Made by a program: the position numbers and the translations under genes. 64,000 bases of DNA. Origin: Candidatus Gallimonas merdae (GTDB lineage: Bacteria > Bacillota > Clostridia > Christensenellales > Borkfalkiaceae). Of the stretch, positions 43,261 to 50,922 are shown piece by piece. How positions within the stretch are numbered: the stretch's first letter is position 1; each line of letters starts with the position of its first letter. The notes beneath the pieces are model-generated. The model was given only the letters and a program-made list of their open reading frames with translations, was not told the DNA's origin and did no database searches. The stretch is from NCBI GenBank assembly GCA_904419525.1, contig CAJFRT010000006.1, positions 40,412 to 104,411 on the forward strand, in the 5' to 3' direction.

Positions 43261-44391
43261 TTATAATTTCGTGACGATGATGCCGTCCTCTACGGTGCAG
43301 TCATAGAACGAAGGTTCATAGCCGATCTTGCCCGTGTAGCGCGCGGAGACCGTCTTTTTGAAGTCGGCAACGCCATCCTTTTGCACGACGGACACGGTGC
43401 AGCCCCCGAACCCTGCGCCCGTCATACGCGATCCCGCGCATGCGGGATGCGCCTGCGCCGCCTCGGCAAGCGTATCCAGCTCGACCCCCGTCACTTTATA
43501 CAGATCGCGCAGCGACGCATGCGAAGCGTTGAGAAGTTCGCCGAGCGTGCCCACGTCGCCGCGCTTCATCGCCCCGGCGGCGCGGCGCACTCTGTCGCAC
43601 TCTTCGACCACGTGACGCGCGCGGTCCCTGACCTTGCCCTCGCCGTCCAGCACATGCGCGATCCGCTCAAATGCATCGGGCGTGAGCTCGGCAAGGCAGG
43701 AGATGTCCGCCTTGGTCCTGAGCAGTTCGAGCGCGCGCTCCGTCTCGGAACGGCGTTCGTTGTACTTGCTCTCGACAAGGCTGTGCGGCTTGTTGCAGTT
43801 GGCGATGACCAGCGTATAGTCGCCCAAAAGAATGGGGACGTATTCGCGGACGAGCGTCTTGCAGTCGAGCAGGATCGCATTGTCCTTTTTGCCGCACGCC
43901 GAAGCATACTGATCCATGATGCCGCAGTTGACGCCCGCGTACTCGCGTTCCGCCTTCTGCGCAACGAGCGCGATCTCGACCGGATCGAGCGGTTCGCCCG
44001 CAATCGTGGCAAGCGCCGCGATCGTGGAGACCTCGATCGCCGCCGACGAGGAAAGCCCGCTGCCGAACGGGACCGTGCAGTCGTGCAGCATGTCGCAGCC
44101 GATCACCTTGTGCCCCGCCTGCTGCCAGAGATAAGCGCAGCCCGCGGGATAATTGGCATACTTCACGTCCTTATACTCGCCCAGACGGCCGATATCCAGC
44201 GTGATGCGCGCGGGAATATCCGTCCAGGCAAGATTGATCCGATCCGTTCCGTTGGGACGGATATAGACGGTATTTTTCAGGGAGAGCGCCGCGGGCATGA
44301 CCTTGCCGCCGCAGTAATCGACATGTTCGCCGATAAGGTTGACCCGGCCTGCCGCCGACACTCTGTATGCGTAATCTTTTTCGTTAATCAT
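43261..44391 (-). CDS. galK: Galactokinase
   Basis: Phosphorylates galactose to galactose-1-phosphate with ATP. The 376-residue GHMP kinase has the galactose signature GRVNLIGEHVDYCGGKVMPAAL, the ATP motif VPFGSGLSSSAAIEV and the C-terminal GAGFGGCTVSVV. The ATG at 44391 lies inside the end of galT (8-nt overlap), so translation is coupled. Confidence 0.97.
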   Translation of the reverse strand: MINEKDYAYRVSAAGRVNLIGEHVDYCGGKVMPAALSLKNTVYIRPNGTDRINLAWTDIPARITLDIGRLGEYKDVKYANYPAGCAYLWQQAGHKVIGCDMLHDCTVPFGSGLSSSAAIEVSTIAALATIAGEPLDPVEIALVAQKAEREYAGVNCGIMDQYASACGKKDNAILLDCKTLVREYVPILLGDYTLVIANCNKPHSLVESKYNERRSETERALELLRTKADISCLAELTPDAFERIAHVLDGEGKVRDRARHVVEECDRVRRAAGAMKRGDVGTLGELLNASHASLRDLYKVTGVELDTLAEAAQAHPACAGSRMTGAGFGGCTVSVVQKDGVADFKKTVSARYTGKIGYEPSFYDCTVEDGIIVTKL

Positions 44392-45853
44392 GAACAAACC
44401 CTGCCTTTTCGATCATAAACTGTGCCGTCTCCGCCTGAGTTTTGAAGACGGCGGTATTTCCGAGAATGCGTTCGCAGACGCTTGCAAGTTCCTTTTTGAC
44501 CGCCTCGTGCGCCGTCTGTTCGGTAAAGACGGGGCCCATCGCCTTCATTTCGCCGAACACCATGGCGTAGTCCGCGTATTTTTCGGGAAGCTCCCCGCCC
44601 GATACGAGCAGAGCTTCCAGATCGGCGAGCTCTTCGACCAGGCGCCCCGGCAGAATGAACAGGCCCTGCGCCTCGATGAGCCCGATGGACTCCTTTTTGA
44701 TGACATGAAATTCGGGATGCGCATGAAAGACGCCGTCCGGATACTGTCCCGAAGTGATGTTGTTGCGCAGGATCAGATTCATCTCGTACCCGCGCTCCGT
44801 TCTGACGACGGTCGGGCTGACGGCGCTGTGCACGCCGTCCTTGTCCTCGGCGATGATGCCGCGCGCCCTGTCCTCATACGAGCACCACGCCGCCCGCACG
44901 ATCTCCGCAAGGTCGGCGACGCTGCGCGCGTCCTTCCCGACGAGGCGCACCGCCGTCCCGTACCAGTCCACAACGCCCGCCGCGACGTCGGGAAAATCGG
45001 GATGCCTGAGCGGAACGGAAATGCCGGCGCGGTGCAGCGGGAGCGTCTCCCCGCCGCCCTGGAAATGATCGTGGGCAAGCACGCTTCCGCCGATGCGCGG
45101 CAGCGCCGCATTGCAGCCGATAAAGTAGTGCGGGAACAGATCGACGAATTCCATGAGTTTCACGAACGTTCCGCGGTCGACGTGCATGGGAGTATGCTTT
45201 GCATTGACCGCGATCCCGTGCTCATGAAAATAGCCGTAGGGAGAGAACTGCCAGAACCACTCCTCGCCGCCCAGTTCCAGCGTGACGGTGCGGAGCGTCC
45301 GCTTGTTGCGGCCGAAATACCCCTCGTTCTCGCGGCAGATCGTGCACTTGGGATATCCCCCCTTCACGCTGTTGCCGCTGACCGCTTTTTTGGGGTCGCG
45401 GAATTCGGGCTTCGCACGGTTGATCGTGACGATCAGCCCGTTTTCGGCGGTAAAGCGCGGATTTGCGTCCAGCTTTTCCTTTTTGACATAATCGGAGAGC
45501 ACGGAGTAGGAATACAGCCACTGCGTCGCCTCTTCGGACGAGAGGGCCATGTGCGCCGCGAACGCCTCTTCCACCGCTTCGGGCGGAAGCATGAGCGCGC
45601 CCATCACACTGTCCGTGAGCCGCTCCGGCTGTTCCGCCGACGCGAGCCCCGCGCGCGCGCACGCGTCCACGAGCGCCCTTAAAAGCTGCGAGACGGTCTG
45701 CCCGCCGTATTCCCGGCCCGTTCCCTCGTAGCTCTCCAGCCCGACAAGATCGAGCACCGTGTTCCGCACAAACGTCTCGTTGCGCGCCGAAAGACCGAGC
45801 TTCGCGCGCGCATAGGCGATCAGATCATCGACCGCATCACAGACCTCTTTCAT
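44384..45853 (-). CDS. galT: UTP-hexose-1-phosphate uridylyltransferase, class II GalT
   Basis: Transfers UMP between UDP-glucose and galactose-1-phosphate. The 489-residue length and sequence match the Gram-positive class II enzyme (VTINRAKPEFRDPKKA, KCTICRENEGYFGR, catalytic-type region GGSVLAHDHFQGG). Two cysteines suggest a metal site. I start it at 45853 (MKEVCDAVDD) because GGAGG lies six bases upstream; an in-frame ATG at 45883 has no ribosome-binding site. First gene of the operon. Confidence 0.95.
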   Translation of the reverse strand: MKEVCDAVDDLIAYARAKLGLSARNETFVRNTVLDLVGLESYEGTGREYGGQTVSQLLRALVDACARAGLASAEQPERLTDSVMGALMLPPEAVEEAFAAHMALSSEEATQWLYSYSVLSDYVKKEKLDANPRFTAENGLIVTINRAKPEFRDPKKAVSGNSVKGGYPKCTICRENEGYFGRNKRTLRTVTLELGGEEWFWQFSPYGYFHEHGIAVNAKHTPMHVDRGTFVKLMEFVDLFPHYFIGCNAALPRIGGSVLAHDHFQGGGETLPLHRAGISVPLRHPDFPDVAAGVVDWYGTAVRLVGKDARSVADLAEIVRAAWCSYEDRARGIIAEDKDGVHSAVSPTVVRTERGYEMNLILRNNITSGQYPDGVFHAHPEFHVIKKESIGLIEAQGLFILPGRLVEELADLEALLVSGGELPEKYADYAMVFGEMKAMGPVFTEQTAHEAVKKELASVCERILGNTAVFKTQAETAQFMIEKAGFVHD

Positions 45854-45885
45854 GAATGCCTCCGGTTTTTTGTCCCCAAACATGA

Positions 45886-45915
45886 CAAAAAGACGATAGA
45901 AACTACCGCCTCTTT
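45886..45915 (-). terminator. Attenuator-like hairpin before galT
   Basis: On the minus strand a stem of about ten pairs with mismatches (AAAGAGGCGGTAG with CTATCGTCTTT, loop TTT) runs into TTTTT, 33 nt before the galT start. It could reduce read-through into the operon. Confidence 0.45.
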
Positions 45916-46030
45916 GCCAAAACTATATTGGGGGAATGAAGATATAAGCGTTTTTTCAACAGGTCACCGTTTGCGGACACCGTCGGCGATAAGGTATCTG
46001 GCCGGTCGTCCGTTCCTGTCAACGATAATC

Positions 46031-46059
46031 ATTATACCTGACGCAAGGGGTTTTTTCAA
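46031..46059 (-). promoter_or_regulatory. Promoter of the galT-galK operon
   Basis: TTGAAA (46054-46059), 17-bp spacer, TATAAT (46031-46036) on the minus strand; leader of about 170 nt before galT. Confidence 0.75.
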
Positions 46060-46102
46060 GCAACGTATTGTCTGATTTTAGACATTTATTGACATTATCC
46101 GC

Positions 46103-46131
46103 TTGACATTTGAAATGTTTTAGGTTATGAT
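46103..46131 (+). promoter_or_regulatory. Promoter of the AraC-family gene
   Basis: TTGACA (46103-46108), 17-bp spacer, TATGAT (46126-46131), about 20 nt before the start codon. Confidence 0.78.
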
Positions 46132-46153
46132 AAAATAAACGGGGGCAAAACAT

Positions 46154-47035
46154 ATGATCGCAAAAAGAGAGATCTGGCGCTATCCGGAAGAAGCAAAAGT
46201 GTGGGTGGGAAAATACCGCAACTCGCACAATCTGCTGCACTGGCACTATGACTGCGAATTTGTCTATGTGGAAAAGGGCTCGGTCGATATCTTCTGTGAA
46301 AAGAAAAAACATTCGCTACATCAGGGCGAAGCACTGTTCACGGACAGCGGCCAAATCCACTATCAGCGCGCCTGCGAACCGGACACGGTGCTCATCGTCA
46401 TCATATTCGACTACAACATCATCCGTCCGTTCCTTGAAAAATACCAGCTTGCCAGCCCGAAACTGTTCAACAGCTATCCTGTTCCCGCCTATTACGAACG
46501 CCTGCGCCGCATTCTGACGCAGCGCCGCGCCTTTTACGGCGAAGAGGCGACGTGCGCCGTGTGCGAGATGATGATCGAAGTGTTCCGCGGCGAACAGCTC
46601 GTGCACCGTCTGGAAAACGACCGCGCCGAGGAGGCGTTCAAAAAACTGCTCGAAGACGTGCATGAACGGTATGCCGATTATACGTTTGAAGAGGCCGTCC
46701 GCTTTATGGGCATGAGCGACGCCTATTTTTCGCGCTATTTCAAGGCCATGGCGGGCACCACCTTTTCGCAGTATCTGAACTACGTGCGCACGGACAACGC
46801 GGTCCGGCTTCTGCTTTCGGGCAACGACATGACGATGACGGAGATCGCCGAAAAGTGCGGATTCGCGACGATCCGCAACTTTAACCGCATCTTCAAGGAA
46901 CTCACGGGAAGCTCCCCTTCCCGCCTGCCCAAAGATTACGTGCTGAGCGAAAGGTTCTCCTATCCGAGCGAGAAGTCCTTCAGCCCCACGCTGTACGACT
47001 GCGAGCTCATTGAAAGCTCCGAACAGAATGAATAG
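46154..47035 (+). CDS. AraC-family transcriptional regulator, likely controlling the gal operon
   Basis: A 293-residue regulator. N-terminal cupin sensor domain (LLHWHYDCEFVYVEKGSVDIFCEKKKHSLHQGEALFTDSGQIH), then two AraC helix-turn-helix motifs (FEEAVRFMGMSDAYFSRYFKAMAGTTFSQYLNYVR and MTEIAEKCGFATIRNFNRIFKELTGSSPS). AACGGGGGC precedes the ATG. It is divergent from galT-galK, so activation of that operon by a galactoside is the natural guess. The palindrome at 46069-46084 may be a site. Confidence 0.9.
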   Translation: MIAKREIWRYPEEAKVWVGKYRNSHNLLHWHYDCEFVYVEKGSVDIFCEKKKHSLHQGEALFTDSGQIHYQRACEPDTVLIVIIFDYNIIRPFLEKYQLASPKLFNSYPVPAYYERLRRILTQRRAFYGEEATCAVCEMMIEVFRGEQLVHRLENDRAEEAFKKLLEDVHERYADYTFEEAVRFMGMSDAYFSRYFKAMAGTTFSQYLNYVRTDNAVRLLLSGNDMTMTEIAEKCGFATIRNFNRIFKELTGSSPSRLPKDYVLSERFSYPSEKSFSPTLYDCELIESSEQNE

Positions 47036-47038
47036 CGG

Positions 47039-47070
47039 AAAACCGGGAGAGAAACGCTCTCCCGGTTTTA
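47039..47070. terminator. Bidirectional terminator
   Basis: AAAACCGGGAGAG/CTCTCCCGGTTTT stem (47039-47051, 47057-47069), between the AraC and YolD genes, which converge. Confidence 0.87.
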
Positions 47071-47466
47071 TTCTTCCTCCGGCTCGATACCGATGACGTT
47101 TTCAAAGTCGATGGCCGTGCCGTCCTTTATGACGAGCCGCCTGAAAATGCCGTCCGCCCTGGCGATCGTCCCCGTGTACACTTTGTAAGCGCCGCCCTGT
47201 TTGCGCGCGTCCTCCTCAAAGTAGACAATGCTTGCTCTGCCGCCCCGTTCCAGAACGGTGCGCAGCGTCTCGTCGAGCTCGGCAAGCCGCGCCTCGTCCG
47301 GCTCCTCCTTTTCCTCCGTAAAGCGCCCCGTCTCGTCGATGATGTCCCCGTATCCCGTCAGAGCGGCAAACGGAGCGAACTGCGCCGCGCGGTCGGCGAC
47401 CGGCATGTGGGGATGGGAATCGGACACATGGTGCGGCAGATCGATGATATCGTCATAGTTCTTCAT
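47068..47466 (-). CDS. YolD-like family protein
   Basis: A 132-residue protein with the YolD pattern: MPVADRAAQFAPFAALTGYGD near residue 21 and a C-terminal OB/Tudor-like stretch (VYTGTIARADGIFRRLVIKDGTAIDFENVIGIE). YolD-like genes accompany Y-family polymerase genes in Firmicutes, probably as a polymerase manager. Its ATG overlaps the polymerase stop (ATGA). Confidence 0.88.
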   Translation of the reverse strand: MKNYDDIIDLPHHVSDSHPHMPVADRAAQFAPFAALTGYGDIIDETGRFTEEKEEPDEARLAELDETLRTVLERGGRASIVYFEEDARKQGGAYKVYTGTIARADGIFRRLVIKDGTAIDFENVIGIEPEEE

Positions 47467-48956
47467 GCCTTGTGTCCTCCGATGGTCTCGTTCCGCTCCT
47501 TGGCCGTGGCGCCCTCCTCAAAATTCATGCCCTTGAGAATGGCGTTCTTTCCGTACTTGCCCTTGATCGCGATCAGGGCCTGCTGGCGGCGTTTTTCCCG
47601 TTCCAATTCGGCCTCCTCCGCCTCCCTTCGCGATTTTTCCGCCTCGTAATCGGAAAACAGGCTCATCTGCTCGAAGGCGGGCGGCTTTTCCTCTCCCTCC
47701 GGGACGACGTGCGTCGCCGTGAGATACAGCCGGCGCACCAGCAGGGCCTGATCGACGATCTTATCGAACAGGGCCGCGACTGCCTGTGAGATGAGTTTTT
47801 CGGACGAGGTCTGCCGTCCGAGGTTGTGCGTTCCGTGCGCGTGCTTGGGCATGCGCCTGCCGTAGCGGTCGGTGGTGAACTCTCCCCGATAGTCTCTGTT
47901 TTCCACGTCATACCCCACCGTCATGACGATCTGATCGGTGACGAGCCCCTTTGCCACCAGGTCGAGCGCAAGCCCCTGCGCCATTTCGGCGGCGACCAGC
48001 TTTGCCTTTTCAAAGGGATACGGGCACTGCAGCACCTGCCCCGCGCCGATGCTGTTCGACCGGGGGCGGTATGCCTTGATGTCTGCAATGGTACACGGTT
48101 CCCAGCCCCACGCATGGTCGATGAGCAGTTCCGCATTGACGCCGAACAGCTGGTAGAGCAGGTCTTCATGATAATATTCCCCAACCTTCCCGACCGAACA
48201 GCGCGCGATATCGCCCATGGTGTACAGCCCGACCGACGCCAGTTTGTCCGCATACCCCCTGCCCACGCGCCAGAAATCCGTGAGCGGACGGTGATCCCAC
48301 AGCGTGCGGCGATAGCTCATTTCGTCCAGCTCCGCGATCCGCGCACCGTCCTTGTCGGGCGGGATATGCTTTGCCCCGACGTCCATTGCCACCTTGCACA
48401 GATACAGGTTTGTCCCCACTCCCGCCGTCGCCGTGATCCCCGTCTGCGAGAGAATGTCGCGCATGATCGTCTTTGCAAATTCCCGCGCCGTCATGCCCGC
48501 CGTTTTCAGGTATGCCGTCGCATCGATAAAGACCTCGTCGATCGAATAGACGTGGATATCCTCCGGCGCGACGTATTTCAGATAGATCTCGTAAATTTTG
48601 GCGCTGTAGCGCATGTAATAGGACATGCGGGGCGGCGCGACAAGATAGTCCACGGCGAGCGCGGGATCCTGCTTCAGCTCGGTATCGTCGGCGGAACTTC
48701 CGCGAAAAGTATGTCCCGGCGCAAGTTTTCTGCGCATGCGGTTGACTTCCGCCACTTTCTGCACGACCTCGAACAGGCGTGCCCTGCCCGGGATCCCGTA
48801 CGCTTTCAGCGAGGGCGAGACGGCAAGGCAGATGGTCTTTTCGGTGCGGCGCTTGTCCGCCACCACAAGATTGGTCCTGAGCGGGTCAAGCCCGCGCGCG
48901 ACGCACTCCACGGAGGCATAAAAGGATTTGAGATCGATCGCGATGTAACTCTTCAT
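47463..48956 (-). CDS. Y-family DNA polymerase (UvrX/DinP-like)
   Basis: A 497-residue translesion polymerase of the Gram-positive UvrX type. The palm motifs are IAIDLKSFYASVECVARGLDPL and YSIDEVFID (catalytic Asp and Glu), followed by the thumb/little-finger domain (TDFWRVGRGYADKLASVGLYTMGDIA). A beta-clamp-binding motif, EQMSLF, lies near residue 434, followed by a charged helix. GGAGG precedes the ATG. No clear LexA box (GAAC-N4-GTTC) was found in the promoter. Confidence 0.93.
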   Translation of the reverse strand: MKSYIAIDLKSFYASVECVARGLDPLRTNLVVADKRRTEKTICLAVSPSLKAYGIPGRARLFEVVQKVAEVNRMRRKLAPGHTFRGSSADDTELKQDPALAVDYLVAPPRMSYYMRYSAKIYEIYLKYVAPEDIHVYSIDEVFIDATAYLKTAGMTAREFAKTIMRDILSQTGITATAGVGTNLYLCKVAMDVGAKHIPPDKDGARIAELDEMSYRRTLWDHRPLTDFWRVGRGYADKLASVGLYTMGDIARCSVGKVGEYYHEDLLYQLFGVNAELLIDHAWGWEPCTIADIKAYRPRSNSIGAGQVLQCPYPFEKAKLVAAEMAQGLALDLVAKGLVTDQIVMTVGYDVENRDYRGEFTTDRYGRRMPKHAHGTHNLGRQTSSEKLISQAVAALFDKIVDQALLVRRLYLTATHVVPEGEEKPPAFEQMSLFSDYEAEKSRREAEEAELEREKRRQQALIAIKGKYGKNAILKGMNFEEGATAKERNETIGGHKA

Positions 48957-48973
48957 AACTGCCTCCTGCTTCC

Positions 48974-48979
48974 ATTATA
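48974..48979 (-). promoter_or_regulatory. -10 element of the polymerase-YolD operon
   Basis: TATAAT on the minus strand, 18 nt before the start codon. The matching -35 region is poor (TTTTCC-like at 17 bp), so an activator or alternative signal may be needed. Confidence 0.5.
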
Positions 48980-49028
48980 CCATATTTTGCCCATACGGAA
49001 AAGAAAAATCAGGCAAATTCCGGAAAAG

Positions 49029-49063
49029 ACAAAAACGGCCTCTGCACCGACGCAGAGACCGCT
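49029..49063 (-). terminator. Terminator of the GGGtGRT operon
   Basis: Ten-base-pair stem with one mismatch (49036-49045 with 49052-49061) followed on the minus strand by five T residues. Confidence 0.8.
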
Positions 49064-49080
49064 TTTCATTTACTTGCAAC

Positions 49081-50082
49081 TTACTTGCTCATGCCTTCCT
49101 GCACGGCGACCGCAACCGCAACGGTTGCACCGACCATGGGGTTGTTGCCCATGCCGATCAGACCCATCATCTCGACGTGCGCGGGAACGGACGAGGAACC
49201 CGCAAACTGCGCATCGGAATGCATTCTGCCCATCGTGTCCGTCATGCCGTACGATGAAGGACCTGCCGCCATGTTGTCGGGGTGCAGCGTTCTGCCCGTG
49301 CCGCCGCCCGATGCCACCGAGAAGTATTTGACGCCGTTTTCGTTGCACCACTTCTTGTAGGTGCCCGCAACGGGATGCTGGAAACGGGTGGGATTGGTGG
49401 AGTTGCCCGTGATGGAAACGCCGACCTTTTCCAATTTCATGACCGCGACGCCCTCCGGCACGTTGTCAACGCCGTAGCACTTGACCTTTGCGCGGGGACC
49501 GTCCGAATAGGCGACCTCGTTCGTGACCGTGACCGTCTCGGTATAGGGATCGAACACCGTCTCGACATAGGTGAATCCGTTGATGCGGGAGATGATGAAA
49601 GCAGCGTCCTTGCCGAGGCCGTTCAGAATGACGCGCAGCGGCTTTTTACGCACTTTGTTCGCGTTCATCGCAATGGAGATGGCGCCTTCCGCCGCCGCGA
49701 AAGACTCGTGTCCCGCAAGGAAGCAGAAGCAGTCCGTCTCCTCCGAAAGGAGCATCTTGCCAAGGTTCCCATGGCCGAGACCGACCTTGCGGTTTTCGGC
49801 AACCGAACCGGGAATGCAGAACGACTGCAGGCCGATGCCGATCGCCGCCGCGGCGTCCGCCGCCTTCTTGCAGCCCTTCTTGATCGCGATCGCCGCGCCG
49901 ACCGTGTACGCCCACACCGCATTTTCAAAGCAGATGGGCTGCGTGCCGCGCACGATCTTGTCGCAGTCGACGCCCTTGGAAAGGCAGATGTCCCTGCACT
50001 CTTCGATCGAGGAGATGCCGTACTCTTTGAGCACGCCGTTGATCTTATCTACTCTTCTTTCGTATCCTTCAAACAGAGCCAT
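49081..50082 (-). CDS. GGGtGRT protein
   Basis: A 333-residue protein of the family named for the motif seen here as SGGGTGRTLHPD (about residue 267). Many conserved cysteines (CRDICLSKGVDCDK, PICFENAVW, TDCFCFLAGHE). Function unknown. Family members are found in anaerobes, nearly always just after a NifU-like gene, which is the case here (13 nt). A role with Fe-S clusters is inferred from that pairing alone. Confidence 0.88.
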   Translation of the reverse strand: MALFEGYERRVDKINGVLKEYGISSIEECRDICLSKGVDCDKIVRGTQPICFENAVWAYTVGAAIAIKKGCKKAADAAAAIGIGLQSFCIPGSVAENRKVGLGHGNLGKMLLSEETDCFCFLAGHESFAAAEGAISIAMNANKVRKKPLRVILNGLGKDAAFIISRINGFTYVETVFDPYTETVTVTNEVAYSDGPRAKVKCYGVDNVPEGVAVMKLEKVGVSITGNSTNPTRFQHPVAGTYKKWCNENGVKYFSVASGGGTGRTLHPDNMAAGPSSYGMTDTMGRMHSDAQFAGSSSVPAHVEMMGLIGMGNNPMVGATVAVAVAVQEGMSK

Positions 50083-50095
50083 TTCCTTGTCCTCC

Positions 50096-50797
50096 TTACT
50101 CTTTGCGGGGGTCGATGTACTTCACCGCACCCTGCTCTTCGGCGAACCTGCCGTAGTGGCCCATCGACTTCGTCCACGCTTCGTTGGGCTCCAGACCCTT
50201 CTTGATGAAGTCGGTCATTTTGCCGAGGGACACGAACTCATAGCCGATGACCTGGTTGTCCTTGTCGAGCGCAAGGCGGGTGACGTAGCCCTCCGCCATT
50301 TCGAGGTAACGCACGCCCTTCAGAGCCGTGCCGTACATCGTGCCGACCTGCGAGCGGAGCCCCTTGCCGAGGTCTTCAAGACCTGCGCCGACGGTGAGCC
50401 CGTCGTCCGAGAACGCCGACTGCGTTCTTCCGTAGACGATCTGCAGGAACAGCTCGCGCATTGCCGTGTTGATCGCATCGCACACAAGGTCGGTGTTGAG
50501 CGCTTCCAGAATGGTCTTGTGGGGCAGGATCTCCGCCGCCATGGCCGCCGAATGCGTCATGCCGGAACAGCCAATCGTCTCGACGAGCGCTTCCTGAATG
50601 ACGCCCTCCTTGACGTTCAGCGTAAGTTTGCAGGCGCCCTGCTGCGGCGCGCACCAGCCCACGCCGTGCGTGAAGCCGCTGATGTCCGTGATCTGCTTTG
50701 CGCAGACCCATTTGCCCTCTTCGGGAATGGGAGCAGGGTCATGCTTGGGGCCCTTTGCGACACAGATCATCTCTTCCACTTCGCGTGAATATTGCAT
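50096..50797 (-). CDS. NifU-like iron-sulfur cluster assembly scaffold protein, GGGtGRT-linked
   Basis: A 233-residue protein with an IscU/NifU N-terminal-like fold. Candidate cluster ligands include C in VGWCAPQQGACKL, GCSGMTHS and VCDAI. It differs from IscU in having long N- and C-terminal extensions and no HscA site. GGAGG precedes the ATG at 50797. First gene of the operon with the GGGtGRT protein. Confidence 0.85.
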   Translation of the reverse strand: MQYSREVEEMICVAKGPKHDPAPIPEEGKWVCAKQITDISGFTHGVGWCAPQQGACKLTLNVKEGVIQEALVETIGCSGMTHSAAMAAEILPHKTILEALNTDLVCDAINTAMRELFLQIVYGRTQSAFSDDGLTVGAGLEDLGKGLRSQVGTMYGTALKGVRYLEMAEGYVTRLALDKDNQVIGYEFVSLGKMTDFIKKGLEPNEAWTKSMGHYGRFAEEQGAVKYIDPRKE

Positions 50798-50848
50798 CTT
50801 GTATCCTCCATAAAAAACTTTCAGCCCGTACGGGAACCTTTCTGCACT

Positions 50849-50877
50849 ATTTTACCATATCTGCACAAAAAAGACAA
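50849..50877 (-). promoter_or_regulatory. Promoter of the NifU-like/GGGtGRT operon
   Basis: TTGTCT (50872-50877), 17-bp spacer, TAAAAT (50849-50854) on the minus strand. Confidence 0.75.
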
Positions 50878-50922
50878 GAGGTTGTCCGCAATTTCCGCAC
50901 GCGTTTTTACACAAATTTCTTT

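Larger units (their letters stand above)
45854..46153. other. 300-bp galT/AraC intergenic control region
   Basis: Contains the divergent gal and AraC-gene promoters, a short palindrome TGTCT-N6-AGACA (46069-46084) between them, and a hairpin with a T run just before galT (45886-45915). No gene. Confidence 0.7.

Noticed and set aside
45940..45960. cre-like sequence near ATAAGCGTTTTTTC in the galT leader
   Set aside because: Mismatches at several key positions of the consensus, so I do not call a CcpA site.
48957..49000. LexA (SOS) box before the Y-family polymerase
   Set aside because: No GAAC-N4-GTTC or close variant was found; SOS control cannot be supported.
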